The notes under the pieces: model-generated
The model's input: only the letters and a program-made list of their open reading frames with translations
Databases searched by the model: none
Told to the model about the DNA's origin: nothing
Position numbers and translations under genes: made by a program
Part shown: positions 25,449 to 33,734 of the stretch, one piece after another
Position numbering within the stretch: position 1 is the first letter of the stretch
Layout: each line of letters begins with the position of its first letter
From: JAYEHK01 sp034659475
GTDB lineage: Bacteria > Bacillota > Syntrophomonadia > Syntrophomonadales > Syntrophomonadaceae
Length of the DNA: 39,971 bases
Assembly: GCA_034659475.1 (NCBI GenBank)
Contig: JAYEHK010000118.1
Location: 1 to 39,971, forward strand
Direction of reading: 5' to 3'

Positions 25449-26479
25449 ACGCTGGTGACTCTTTCGATGGTAAAGCCGACCTCCTGTCCGGGGTCATAGC
25501 GTTTATCAGCCGTAGTTTGAACCTTCAACACTCGGTCCTTAAATCGCAGTTGATAATCTATTACGCTACCATGGTAGCTTCTGCCTACAATTTGACCTGT
25601 GACCGGTCCAGTACCTCCATTAAGTTTGATATCTTCACTGCGCACCGCCAGTATTTTAGCCCCCTCGGGGCCTCCCGCAACCATCCTCTGACTGGCCATT
25701 TCCCACAAGTTCATCTCTGCAGGATTATCTTTTGGTTGGCGAATCAGATTAGAACTACCTATGAAACTAGCTGCAAATTCAGTTCGGGGAAAACGATAGA
25801 CTTCTTCTGCGGCTCCTACCTGTACCAGTCGGCCCTGGTTCATTATGGCAATACGATCAGAGATACACATAGCTTCCTGCTGATCATGGGTAACATGAAT
25901 TATAGTCAAATCAAGTTCCCGCTGAATTCGCTTGATCTCTTCCTGCATCTCTTTTCTTAAATTTGCATCCAAATTAGATAATGATTCATCCAGGAGTAAG
26001 AGCGGCGGATTTAGAGCCAGAGCTCTGGCCAGTGCCACCCGTTGTTGTTCTCCCCCGCTCAATTCGTGAGGATAACGGCTTTCCAGACCCTGAAGCCGAA
26101 CCACTTCCAGGAGACCTCCCACGACCTTCTTTTGTTCCTTACGACTATAGCGTTTCATCCGCAGTGGATAAGCAATATTCCCAAACACATCATAATGCGG
26201 CCACAGGGCATAATTTTGAAAAACCATAGCTATCCCCCGTTTCTCAGGAGGAACAAATACCCCCGTTTCGGCTACCGACAACAACCTGCCCGCCACCGAA
26301 AAACTCCCCGTATCCAATTTTTCTAGACCAGCCATAATCTGCAAAAGAGTAGTTTTACCACACCCACTGGGACCAACAATCGCCAGGATCTCCCCTGGAA
26401 AAATATCTATACTTACATTCCTAACCGCCTCAACCGTGCCAAACCGCTTACTTATATTACACAATTGTGCCTGTAGCAT
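25436..26479 (-). CDS. Ferric-iron-type ABC transporter, ATP-binding protein
   Basis: A cytoplasmic ATPase of the FbpC/PotA-like group, about 347 residues. Walker A GPSGCGKTT near residue 36, Q-loop VFQNYALWPH, signature LSGGEQQRVALARALAL, Walker B LLLLDESLSNLD and switch HVTHDQQEA are all intact. The C-terminal TOBE-like domain (LAVRSEDIKL...GQIVGRSYHGSVIDYQL) is typical of iron, sulfate and polyamine importers. I start at ATG 26479 with GGAG 8 nt upstream; a GTG three codons earlier overlaps the permease stop as GTGA. It is third in the operon after the binding protein and permease. Iron as substrate rests on the Fur box upstream and on family type. Confidence 0.92.
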   Translation of the reverse strand: MLQAQLCNISKRFGTVEAVRNVSIDIFPGEILAIVGPSGCGKTTLLQIMAGLEKLDTGSFSVAGRLLSVAETGVFVPPEKRGIAMVFQNYALWPHYDVFGNIAYPLRMKRYSRKEQKKVVGGLLEVVRLQGLESRYPHELSGGEQQRVALARALALNPPLLLLDESLSNLDANLRKEMQEEIKRIQRELDLTIIHVTHDQQEAMCISDRIAIMNQGRLVQVGAAEEVYRFPRTEFAASFIGSSNLIRQPKDNPAEMNLWEMASQRMVAGGPEGAKILAVRSEDIKLNGGTGPVTGQIVGRSYHGSVIDYQLRFKDRVLKVQTTADKRYDPGQEVGFTIERVTSVCAD

Positions 26480-26484
26480 TACAC

Positions 26485-28176
26485 TCACTCCATTCTAGAC
26501 TTACCGACCTTCTCAATAAGCAAGTTTCCAATCAAGGTTATAACAATCACTATTACTGCTATAGCCGAGACCGTTTCTAAACCACCCGTATCAGAACGCA
26601 TGTTAAACAATAAAACCCCTATAGTCTCGAACCCCGTCGTATAGAGCAGTATAGAAATCGGTATCTCTCTTAGCACCAATAGAAATGACATTATCCAACC
26701 ATTTCTTATATTCGGGGTTATAACCGGTAGAGAAATATCCCAGAATGCCCTTCCCGGACTTGCCCCAGCTATGCGGGCTGAATGTTCCAAAGATAAATCA
26801 ATCCCCTGCAAAGGCCCACTAACACTTCGAACCGCAAAAGGCAAACAAGCCGCAATATAAGTGATCACCAATATCCAGGGAGTCCCATATAGCTTCAGGG
26901 GAGGATTAATCCAGGCTAAAATAGCAGCCACAGCCAAAACCGTACCCGGAACAGCCACCGGCCAGGTAGCCGTAAACTCCATCAACTTCCTTCCTTTAAC
27001 AGAGGTTCGGTTAGCTATCCAGGCTACAATAACCCCTATTATGCTAGCCACCGACGCTGCTGCTATACCAAAAATGATACTGTTACGTATCGCCCGTAGC
27101 CCCAACCCATCATTAGCAAAAATAGCCCGATAATTCTCCAGCGTTAAACTCGCCATATTCAAATCCATTCCCCATTGTTTGAGAAACGAAGAAATCACTA
27201 TCGTTCCTAACGGCACTACCGTTGTTACCGACAAGGTCGCCAGTACAATGATAACTACCGGTATGCGCCATTTACCAAGGGAATGCACTTCAGGCGGCTG
27301 TGAATGAGAACTGACATTAATATACTTCTTTTTGCGCAAACTCCAGTTATAGGCCAGGAAAACCACACCAGAACACAACAGCAAAACAATCGAACTAGCT
27401 GTCGCCACCGGTAAATCAAGCTGGTTTAAAGCACTGTAAATTCTAGTCGTAAGTATATAGTTACCCGTCGGCAAACCGATTACCGCCGCTACCCCGAAGC
27501 AAGCCATAGTATGCTGAAAAACCAACAATCCAATTGATAAAATACTCGGCAATATCAGAGGAAGGCTTACTGTCAACATAGTCTTTAAAGGTCCTGCACC
27601 GGATAAACGCGCCGCTTTTTCCAGACTCATATCATTCATCCGTAAAGCACTGCATAAAGTCAAAAACACCAGCGGGAACATATGAATAGTCATAACCAGG
27701 ATGATACCTTCCAAATTATAAATATCGATCGGTTGCTCCAACCAATGCCAGGTATTATATAGCCAACGATTAACATACCCGTTTCTACCCAGCAGTTCAA
27801 TCCAGGAAACCGCCATAATATAAGATGGAATTATAAAAGCAAGAAATACTAACCATCTGATAAGCCCTTTCCAGGGTAAATCAGTACGGGTGAGCATCCA
27901 GGCTAGCCCCCCTCCTAATATGATAGCCAGGACGCTCACCCCCCCGGCTACATAAAAAGTGTTGTATATAGAACTAATCGTTTTTACATCAGTCAACGTC
28001 TGCTGATAAGCTAGCCCAGATATGCTAATTCCATTAAAACTCATTCCTAGACTATATAGGATTAAGACCACCAGAGGATAAATGATGGTCGCTAACAAAA
28101 CTGCAACTGCTGCCAAAGCCACCAATCGTAACAAATAGTAATAATTCCGGGGTTCTTGCATTACGTTTCTACTCAA
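26485..28176 (-). CDS. Ferric-iron-type ABC transporter, fused permease
   Basis: A 563-residue protein with about twelve hydrophobic segments in two homologous halves, each with the binding-protein-dependent permease EAA loop (first EKAARLSGAGPLKTMLTVSLPLI near residue 200, second EHSARIAGASPGRAFWDISLPVI near residue 470). This fused architecture is that of FbpB/AfuB and also of thiamine permeases. It lies 7 bp from the binding-protein gene and overlaps or touches the ATPase gene, forming one operon. It appears complete. The alternative substrates (thiamine, phosphonate) are less likely given Fur control. Confidence 0.92.
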   Translation of the reverse strand: MSRNVMQEPRNYYYLLRLVALAAVAVLLATIIYPLVVLILYSLGMSFNGISISGLAYQQTLTDVKTISSIYNTFYVAGGVSVLAIILGGGLAWMLTRTDLPWKGLIRWLVFLAFIIPSYIMAVSWIELLGRNGYVNRWLYNTWHWLEQPIDIYNLEGIILVMTIHMFPLVFLTLCSALRMNDMSLEKAARLSGAGPLKTMLTVSLPLILPSILSIGLLVFQHTMACFGVAAVIGLPTGNYILTTRIYSALNQLDLPVATASSIVLLLCSGVVFLAYNWSLRKKKYINVSSHSQPPEVHSLGKWRIPVVIIVLATLSVTTVVPLGTIVISSFLKQWGMDLNMASLTLENYRAIFANDGLGLRAIRNSIIFGIAAASVASIIGVIVAWIANRTSVKGRKLMEFTATWPVAVPGTVLAVAAILAWINPPLKLYGTPWILVITYIAACLPFAVRSVSGPLQGIDLSLEHSARIAGASPGRAFWDISLPVITPNIRNGWIMSFLLVLREIPISILLYTTGFETIGVLLFNMRSDTGGLETVSAIAVIVIVITLIGNLLIEKVGKSRME

Positions 28177-28183
28177 CCTCTCC

Positions 28184-29248
28184 TTATTTAGCCAACATTA
28201 TATTTTCAAAATTACTGCGGATCTGGTCAGCATCAGCAGCAATTTTTCCCCAATCCAGGTTAATAGATTTGATATCTTTGGGCACTCCGGCAGGCATCTC
28301 TACATCATCTCTAACCGAGATAAAACCGTATTTATTCATGATAGTCTGTGCCTCTGGCGAAATCACAAAATCAATAAACTGCTGACAAGTCTGAAGGTTA
28401 GCATCAGAACGTTTTTCATCGGCTATTATAGCTATAGGTCTTTGGATACTAATGCTCCCTTCTGCCGGCCAGGCTATCGCCAGTTTACTCTTGACCCCTA
28501 CTTTTTTATCCTTCTTAATCCCTCTTAAAACTCCGTCATGAGGAACTATCGCCACATCAACTTCACCAGTTGCTACCCGCTCTACAGCCTGATTATTCTG
28601 TTGAGTCAGCATTACTTCATTGGCTTTTAAGCCTTTAATATAATCCCACTTACCATCATTCATCGTTGTTAGTCCAGCAGTTAATGCCAACGCAGTAGCT
28701 GATTGGCCTGCATCCGCCATAGCCAACCGTTTTTTCCAATAACCTTCCTGCAGATCATTCCAGGAATTAGGGATCTCCTGTTTGGCAACCTTATCCTGAT
28801 TATAAGCAATTACCCCATAACGAGAACTACAGACAGTATAATAACCGTCCCCAATCTGGCACTCTTCTTTGAGATTAGCCGCTTCGGGTGATGTATACTG
28901 TTCTAGAAGCCCTTCCTGTTGGAGTTGAATATACAAACTCGGCTCGGCTCCCCAGATAATATCCGCCGCTACATCCCCTGCTTCAGCTTCAGTATGTACT
29001 TTCTGCGCCAGTGGACCACACCCCATATGCAATACATCTACTACATCACCACGCTCTTTTTCAAAACCTTTTTCCAGTTCCAGAAGCATAGGCTCAGGGC
29101 CAGAAATATACAGATTCGCCTTTCCCTGCTCCGCCTGTTCCGGTTGTGAATCTCCTCCCTCTGCATTCTCCTGTCCCCCACAACCAGCCAATGCAAAAGC
29201 CAGCACTAATAAGGAGCTCATCAACAGTACCATAAGATTCTTTTTCAT
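28184..29248 (-). CDS. Ferric-iron-type ABC transporter, substrate-binding lipoprotein
   Basis: A 354-residue extracytoplasmic binding protein. The signal peptide MKKNLMVLLMSSLLVLAFAL ends in the lipobox LAGC, so Cys22 is lipidated and the protein is anchored outside the membrane. A polar linker (to about residue 43) precedes the type-2 binding fold with ADIIWGAEPSLYIQLQQEGLLEQY and SRYGVIAYNQDKV, as in FbpA/FutA-like proteins in which tyrosines bind iron. Two cysteine-containing turns (MGCGP, EECQIGDGYYTVC) are additional. ATG 29248 follows GGGGAGG. It is first in the operon and sits behind a Fur-box promoter. Confidence 0.92.
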   Translation of the reverse strand: MKKNLMVLLMSSLLVLAFALAGCGGQENAEGGDSQPEQAEQGKANLYISGPEPMLLELEKGFEKERGDVVDVLHMGCGPLAQKVHTEAEAGDVAADIIWGAEPSLYIQLQQEGLLEQYTSPEAANLKEECQIGDGYYTVCSSRYGVIAYNQDKVAKQEIPNSWNDLQEGYWKKRLAMADAGQSATALALTAGLTTMNDGKWDYIKGLKANEVMLTQQNNQAVERVATGEVDVAIVPHDGVLRGIKKDKKVGVKSKLAIAWPAEGSISIQRPIAIIADEKRSDANLQTCQQFIDFVISPEAQTIMNKYGFISVRDDVEMPAGVPKDIKSINLDWGKIAADADQIRSNFENIMLAK

Positions 29249-29441
29249 TAATTTAACCTCCCCAATATAGATACAAATTTCTTGTTAGGTTATCCTAACT
29301 TCATGGTCATAAAATAACTTCAGAATTCCTGCAATAAGTACTGCTTCGACGCCAACATAATATAAAAGCAAACGCCTATTTGGAACAGTTTCAAAGCCAT
29401 AACCATCATAGAAATTCCGAAGCATTTTTCAAAACCATTAT

Positions 29442-29486
29442 GATATTAATTATCATTATCGTACAGAAAATTATACTGAATGTCAA
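29442..29486 (-). promoter_or_regulatory. Fur-box promoter of the iron-transport operon
   Basis: On the minus strand a perfect TTGACA (29481-29486), a 17-nt spacer and TACGAT (29458-29463). The 19-bp site 29442-29460 (GATATTAATTATCATTATC) matches the Fur consensus at 16 of 19 positions and overlaps the -10. Repression by iron-loaded Fur is the expected mode. The leader to the first gene is about 200 nt. Confidence 0.75.
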
Positions 29487-29548
29487 GTATTGATACAGGT
29501 CATTTTTAGTTGGTAAACAATTATAAGCTTGTCCTCGCAATACCGGTT

Positions 29549-29797
29549 ACTCAAGTTTCGCAGTTGACGGATTATGCGATATAAAATTGGTTAGTTGGTT
29601 AGTTGGTCAGTTGGAAAGGGGAACGAATAGACACACCCTATGGGTACCACTGATACTACCTGTGTTCTATCGTTCCCTCATTCCTTTCCAACTTTCCAAT
29701 TAACCAACTAAAACGTCCGCGTAAGTCCTAAAGGTCTGCGTAGTCAGCGTCTATTCGTTCCCCTTTGTTGTTCATTATCTGTCTACTGCGAAACTTG
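29549..29797. repeat. Mosaic repeat element E with terminal inverted repeats
   Basis: The left end CAAGTTTCGCAGTTGACGGA (from 29552) mirrors the right end CTGTCTACTGCGAAACTTG (29779-29797). GTTGGTTA/GTTGGTCA units stand inside the left end and a few CCAATTAA/CCAACTAA units in the middle (about 29693-29710). The stretch ACGTCCGCG...AAGGTCTGCGTAGTCAGCG (about 29713-29751) is the phrase that also forms the 5' end of the MBL-fold ORF. It separates the iron operon promoter from the DUF5320 operon. Confidence 0.85.
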
Positions 29798-29859
29798 CGC
29801 GGTTATAATCATGTCTTCAGTATTCAACCTTGCAGCTCAGTAAACATGCTGGACAAAAA

Positions 29860-29892
29860 AATGTGGGGTATGATCAAATCACACTCCACATT
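29860..29892 (-). terminator. Terminator of the NifX/MinD/DUF5320 operon
   Basis: Fifteen-base arms (29860-29874 with 29878-29892) pair at all but two positions with a 3-nt loop, and seven T follow on the minus strand. It lies just after the DUF5320 stop codon. Confidence 0.85.
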
Positions 29893-29910
29893 TTAGCTAT
29901 ACACAATAAT

Positions 29911-30162
29911 TTAGTCGTTACCCTGCTGATTCACATTCTGGAATCCAAAACCCCGACCAACTCCTCGTCCACAGCCTCGTCCACGGCCACCTCTAAAACC
30001 TAGGCCAACATTCATATTGGCACGACCTCTTCCAGCACCCCAGAATCCTGCTTGACCCCGGACTGGAGCTTTTGCTGTAGGACCTGCAGGGGCACATCCA
30101 CCCATTCCCCAACCTGTTAATGGGCCTTGCCCTACTGGGCCTGTTCCATCTCCACGCGGCAT
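29911..30162 (-). CDS. DUF5320 family glycine-rich small protein
   Basis: An 83-residue protein that opens with MPRGDGTGPVGQGPLTGWGMG, the signature of DUF5320 proteins. The rest is a Gly/Arg-rich run (GFRGGRGRGCGRGVGRGFGF) with two cysteines. Function is not established. Members are often encoded next to MinD-type ATPases and NifX-like cofactor proteins, as here. It starts 17 bp after the second MinD gene and is followed at once by a strong terminator, so it is the last gene of the operon. Confidence 0.85.
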   Translation of the reverse strand: MPRGDGTGPVGQGPLTGWGMGGCAPAGPTAKAPVRGQAGFWGAGRGRANMNVGLGFRGGRGRGCGRGVGRGFGFQNVNQQGND

Positions 30163-30179
30163 ACGATTGCCTCCTTCCG

Positions 30180-31040
30180 CTATGGTTGATTTATATACTC
30201 AAGGACGTTTTCCCAGATGGGGAAAAGCATGCTTCTCACTTCATCTACAGAAGCCGGGATTTCAGCTCTGGTTATGGCGTCCGCAAGCACCTTGTTATAA
30301 GGAATCCTGCCTGCACAGGGAACATTATGCTGGACAGCCCACTCTTCCATTTCCTTTGTTACATCTAAGTTAAGATCACATTTATTGATGATTAGAACAG
30401 CCTTTAACTGTTCAGCAGCCAGCAATTCATAAACGCGTTTCATATCATGAAAACCTGACAGGCTTGGTTCTGCAACAATGATGGCCAAATTAACGCTCAC
30501 CATTGACGATATCACTGCACAACCAATCCCCGGTGGACCATCTGCAATAATCAATGGGATTTCTTGTTCGACCGCTTTTTCTCGAGCGGCATTCTTAACC
30601 TGCGCAACAAGTTTTCCTGAATTTTCTTCGCCTGGACGTAGTTCTGCATAATAGAATGGCTTTTGCTGCTCTGACAAACTGGCAAACCATCTGCCTGAAG
30701 ACCGACTTTGCATTTTTATCGCATCTACCGGACATACATGGAAACAAAATGCACATCCCTCACAAGCCAAGGGACTTACCTGAAAATCTTCAATCGCATC
30801 AAATCGGCAAATTTCTTCACACAGTCCACATTGAGTGCAGCCCTCGGGGTCAATAACCGCAACATCACTTGAGGAAAAAGGATGCGCTTCTATGCCATCC
30901 GGATTTAATAAAATATGCAGATTGGAAGCATCCACATCATAATCACATGCAACACAGTGTTCCGCGAAATAGATGAAAGACGATGATATAGAGGTTTTGC
31001 CAGTTCCTCCTTTTCCGCTTAATACCAGAACTTCCTTCAT
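30180..31040 (-). CDS. MinD-type ATPase with inserted ferredoxin domain (second copy)
   Basis: A 286-residue P-loop ATPase of the MinD/Mrp group with an internal 2x[4Fe-4S] ferredoxin insert. The deviant Walker A is LSGKGGTGKTS (about 5-15). The insert has CTQCGLCEEIC and CEGCAFCFHVCP, giving ligands for two clusters. PLIIADGPPGIGC is the Walker B-like motif. It starts at ATG 31040 (GGAG 9 nt upstream) and overlaps the previous gene by 4 bp (ATGA), so translation is probably coupled. It has exactly the same length as its neighbour, pointing to tandem duplication and a likely heterodimer. By analogy with the orange-protein (ORP) and Nbp35/Mrp systems it may assemble or deliver a metal cluster. 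Confidence 0.9.
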   Translation of the reverse strand: MKEVLVLSGKGGTGKTSISSSFIYFAEHCVACDYDVDASNLHILLNPDGIEAHPFSSSDVAVIDPEGCTQCGLCEEICRFDAIEDFQVSPLACEGCAFCFHVCPVDAIKMQSRSSGRWFASLSEQQKPFYYAELRPGEENSGKLVAQVKNAAREKAVEQEIPLIIADGPPGIGCAVISSMVSVNLAIIVAEPSLSGFHDMKRVYELLAAEQLKAVLIINKCDLNLDVTKEMEEWAVQHNVPCAGRIPYNKVLADAITRAEIPASVDEVRSMLFPIWENVLEYINQP

Positions 31041-31897
31041 GATACGTTCTCCTTTACAGCACACGCTATTTTCAGTACCGTGATTATTTTCAGCAGCGTG
31101 TCTTTCAATTCCGGCAAAGCTTCCAACGGATTATCTCCACGAGCATATGCCTTAGCAAGCTCCATACTAAACGGAATTCGTCCCAGAATTGGTATTTCGT
31201 TTTTTTCAGCCAAGCGTTGAATCTCCTTGTCGTCGCCTTGCCAGCGATTGATGACCAGACCACATGTAATCCCCAGCATTTTCGCTGCTTCCAATGAAAG
31301 CTCCAGATCATGCACCCCAAAAGGAGTAGGTTCGGTAACCATCAAACAATAGTCGCTTCCCTGTATCGCTTCAACCATTGGGCAGGTCGTTCCGGGAGGA
31401 CAATCCACTATTGTGTATTTCTCATGCTTCGCTTCTTCTTTAACCGCTTTGATCAAAGGCGGACTCATCGCTTCGCCGACTGCCAAACATCCTGTTATCA
31501 ATCGACCTTTTCCCGGCAATTCTGCATATTCAATGTCCCCTGTATACTGACCTTCTTCCACAATCGCCTTTTCGGGACAAAGGTATGAACAGGCCCCACA
31601 GGAGTGACACAATTCGCTGAAAACCAATACCTTTTCTGGCAGAACCACAATGGCATTAAAATTACATACCTCAGCACATTTCCCGCATAATGTACAAAGA
31701 TCCATATTGACAGACGGGATTGCACGCGTTACAGGTCTGGTTTCTATTAGATGATGAGGTAAAACCAAATGGGTATTAGGTTCTTCCACGTCTGTATCCA
31801 TAATAATTAATTCATCTGTATCAAGCATTCTTGCCAAGCAAGAGGATAGCAAAGTCTTCCCAGTCCCCCCCTTGCCACTCGCCACTGCAATCTGCAT
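31037..31897 (-). CDS. MinD-type ATPase with inserted ferredoxin domain (first copy)
   Basis: A 286-residue paralogue of the next gene. Walker A is ASGKGGTGKTLLSS (about 5-18). The ferredoxin insert has CTLCGKCAEVCNF and CHSCGACSYLCP, and TIVDCPPGTTCPM is the distal nucleotide motif. I start at ATG 31897 (AAAGGAT upstream); the ORF extends nine codons further without support. It follows the NifX-like genes after about 50 bp. Pairs of such ATPases are part of the ORP operon of Desulfovibrio and occur in many anaerobes. The precise substrate cluster is unknown. Confidence 0.9.
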   Translation of the reverse strand: MQIAVASGKGGTGKTLLSSCLARMLDTDELIIMDTDVEEPNTHLVLPHHLIETRPVTRAIPSVNMDLCTLCGKCAEVCNFNAIVVLPEKVLVFSELCHSCGACSYLCPEKAIVEEGQYTGDIEYAELPGKGRLITGCLAVGEAMSPPLIKAVKEEAKHEKYTIVDCPPGTTCPMVEAIQGSDYCLMVTEPTPFGVHDLELSLEAAKMLGITCGLVINRWQGDDKEIQRLAEKNEIPILGRIPFSMELAKAYARGDNPLEALPELKDTLLKIITVLKIACAVKENVS

Positions 31898-31944
31898 CCT
31901 AATTATCCTTTCTATCGTCCACAAAAAACCTTATTAGTGATCTA

Positions 31945-32259
31945 TCAGCATATTGCTCCTGTGCTTTTTAGTTCACCTTTTAAATAGGTCTCCATGACTT
32001 CTTCAACGGTACCTTGTGCGCCCACAAAGACTTGAATCCCTTTCCCGTTAAACAGATCCTGCGCCATTTTACCCATTCCTCCAGAAATCACTACCGTTGC
32101 TCCAAGGTCAGCTAAAAATCCAGGTAAAACGCCTGGTTCATGTCCCGGATTAGCAACGTTTTTCCACTCTTTTGTGTCCGTATTATAAATAGCAAAACTC
32201 TCACAATGTCCAAAATGCTGGCATACTGTATTTCCTTCTTTTGCAACACCAATTAACAT
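31945..32259 (-). CDS. Dinitrogenase iron-molybdenum cofactor family protein (NifX/NifB-C-like, second)
   Basis: A 104-residue single-domain protein of the NifX/NafY/NifB C-terminal fold (Dinitro_FeMo-Co). It starts MLIGVAKEGNTVCQHFGHCESFAIY; the HFGHC element is characteristic, and its His and Cys are candidate metal or cofactor ligands. A GGMGKMAQDLFNGKGIQVFVG segment follows. ATG 32259 is preceded by GGAGGTG. Nitrogenase genes are absent, so a role in another Fe-S or Mo-containing cluster is more likely. It lies 30 bp after a divergent relative. Confidence 0.9.
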   Translation of the reverse strand: MLIGVAKEGNTVCQHFGHCESFAIYNTDTKEWKNVANPGHEPGVLPGFLADLGATVVISGGMGKMAQDLFNGKGIQVFVGAQGTVEEVMETYLKGELKSTGAIC

Positions 32260-32289
32260 CTTTTGGCACCTCCATAATATCAATAAATT

Positions 32290-32640
32290 TTAATGACTGG
32301 GGCTGTTCACTTCCTGTAATTCATTGTCCACAAGCTTCTTTAAGGCAGCCTCCACTGTTGTCCCTTCCGGGCAAGCAAATGTTTTAACACCTGCCTGTTG
32401 CATCGCTGAAAACGCTTTCGGTCCCACTCGACTAGCGACTACAGTCCCAACATCATTCTTAAGTAATTCCTGTACGGAACCGGTACCTGCACCATGCGCG
32501 GATTCTTTTCCTGTGTTTGCAAGCGCACTGAATTGGCCTTTGTCAGTATCATAGATCATAAAATAGGCACATCTTCCCATTCTGCCATCCATTAACGATG
32601 TCGATTCTGATCCTGTTGAACAAATCGCAATTTTACTCAC
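32290..32640 (-). CDS. Dinitrogenase iron-molybdenum cofactor family protein (NifX/NifB-C-like, first)
   Basis: A 116-residue relative of the following gene with the same fold. MSKIAICSTG leads into DGRMGRCAYFMIYD, where the usual H-F-G-H/R element is replaced by M-G-R-C, followed by VGPKAFSAMQQAGVKTFAC. The start is GTG 32640 with AGGAGGGG about 8 nt upstream. It is the first gene of the five-gene operon behind a clear promoter. The pairing of one HFGHC and one MGRC type suggests distinct cofactor-binding roles, but this is inference. Confidence 0.88.
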   Translation of the reverse strand: MSKIAICSTGSESTSLMDGRMGRCAYFMIYDTDKGQFSALANTGKESAHGAGTGSVQELLKNDVGTVVASRVGPKAFSAMQQAGVKTFACPEGTTVEAALKKLVDNELQEVNSPSH

Positions 32641-32669
32641 TTTTAAGCCCCTCCTTTTTTATTTTTATA

Positions 32670-32717
32670 TGAGCATATGTTCACTATCATTGTATGCTGT
32701 CCTTTTTCAGTTGTCAA
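32670..32717 (-). promoter_or_regulatory. Promoter and candidate operator of the NifX/MinD operon
   Basis: On the minus strand a perfect TTGACA (32712-32717), 17 nt, then TACAAT (32689-32694). Just downstream, at about +1 to +15, is the near-palindrome TGAACATATGCTCA (32670-32683, one mismatched pair). Its position suits a repressor site; the protein is not known. Confidence 0.7.
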
Positions 32718-32789
32718 CCTTATAAACCATTCTGTAATTTTTATTTTTCTATCTTTGGAGAAATTTTATTCTTCTTTGGCTTGTACTAA

Positions 32790-33050
32790 TTTAATTATTA
32801 GTTGAACAGTTGGTTAGTTGGTTAGTTGGTTAGTTGGACAGTTGGAACGTTGATGTGGGTTAGTAAGAAAATAGGTTTAATTGACGCGGATTTTTTTAAT
32901 GGGTCGAAAGCTAAAGCTTCCTTTAAAATGGTAAAGAGCTTTTCATTTTGCGTAGAAAAGGCTTCAGCCTCCATCAAAGCCTCACCCCTAACCCCTAACT
33001 CCTCACCTCTTTTCATCAGTGGTTGTGGCCTGCGGCCATGGAGGGTTCCC
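32790..33050. repeat. Mosaic repeat element F
   Basis: ATTATTAGTTGAACAG (about 32796) leads into four GTTGGTTA-type units and then CAGTTGGAACGTTGATGTGG, followed by the GTTAGTAAGAAAATAGG phrase; the same order occurs in element G. Toward the right end there is a CCCCTAACCCCTAACTCC stretch (about 32985-33003) and the TTTTCATCAGTGGTTGTGG phrase (about 33013). No typical terminal inverted repeat is left. The remaining ~95 bp to the rlmH stop hold nothing I recognise. Confidence 0.75.
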
Positions 33051-33145
33051 CTGCAAAACCCACAAATCTTCCTGTTTGAATACATATTGCTTTTCACAGG
33101 GTGATTATTTAAGAAACTCTACCTTTCTTATTTCTGGTCCTAGGG

Positions 33146-33625
33146 CTACTTATTATACGGTTCCCCCCGTATAATTTTAAACCCCCGATAAATTTGTTCG
33201 GTAAGTATCATGACGGCCATTTGATGCGGGAATGTCATTTTAGAAAAGGATATGCGCTCATTAGCTCTCATTTTCACCTCCGGGGATACGCCGTAAGAGG
33301 CACCAACGATTAAATTAACACGAGGGGCACCGCTGGCATTCCAGCGTTCAATCTGACCGGCCAGGTCCTGCGAAGAAATTTGTTTTCCGTCAATATCAAG
33401 GACAACAAGGATTTCGTCCGGGGTTATCAGGTTAAGGATCTTTTCGCCTTCCTTCCGCAGCAGCCTTTCAATATCTTTTTCCGATAGATTTTGCCCCAGT
33501 TTTTCCTCCAGACCGTCCACAAACTCGATTTTGGTATACGGCCCTAATCGTTTCAGGTATTCCTGGATTCCGTTCATGTAAAATTTCTCTCTGATTTTTC
33601 CAACGGAAATAATCCGATACTTCAT
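33146..33625 (-). CDS. rlmH: 23S rRNA pseudouridine-1915 N3-methyltransferase RlmH
   Basis: A SPOUT-class methyltransferase that modifies pseudouridine 1915 of helix 69 in assembled ribosomes. From ATG 33625 (MKYRIISVGKIREKFY) it has 159 residues, exactly the RlmH length; an upstream in-frame extension overlaps a terminator and is not coding. The C-terminus ISFSKMTFPHQMAVMILTEQ with IYRGFKIIRGEPYNK is diagnostic. One oddity is that the usual GGS/GGA turn of the SAM knot reads VGASYGVS here. It lies downstream of htrA, an order widespread in Firmicutes, but a terminator separates the two. Confidence 0.95.
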   Translation of the reverse strand: MKYRIISVGKIREKFYMNGIQEYLKRLGPYTKIEFVDGLEEKLGQNLSEKDIERLLRKEGEKILNLITPDEILVVLDIDGKQISSQDLAGQIERWNASGAPRVNLIVGASYGVSPEVKMRANERISFSKMTFPHQMAVMILTEQIYRGFKIIRGEPYNK

Positions 33626-33683
33626 CCTCTGCCTCCTGTGCTGTTTTTCGTTTTCTAAGTCTACCGCAACAAAGGAAAAAAAG

Positions 33684-33707
33684 AAACGCCCTACTATGAG
33701 GACGTTT
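33684..33707 (-). terminator. htrA terminator
   Basis: Nine-base arms AAACGCCCT and AGGACGTTT (one wobble pair) with a 6-nt loop, followed on the minus strand by CTTTTTTT. It sits between the htrA stop and the rlmH start. Confidence 0.85.
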
Positions 33708-33734
33708 TCATTACAGATCACAGATGCCAATACA

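Noticed and set aside
31945..32640. Part of a nitrogen-fixation cluster
   Set aside because: NifX-like single-domain proteins are widespread outside nitrogen fixers; nifH, nifD, nifK and nifB are absent, and the partners are MinD/ferredoxin ATPases and DUF5320.
32822..33097. Protein-coding ORFs over element F on both strands
   Set aside because: They translate repeat phrases, lack ribosome-binding sites and resemble no family.
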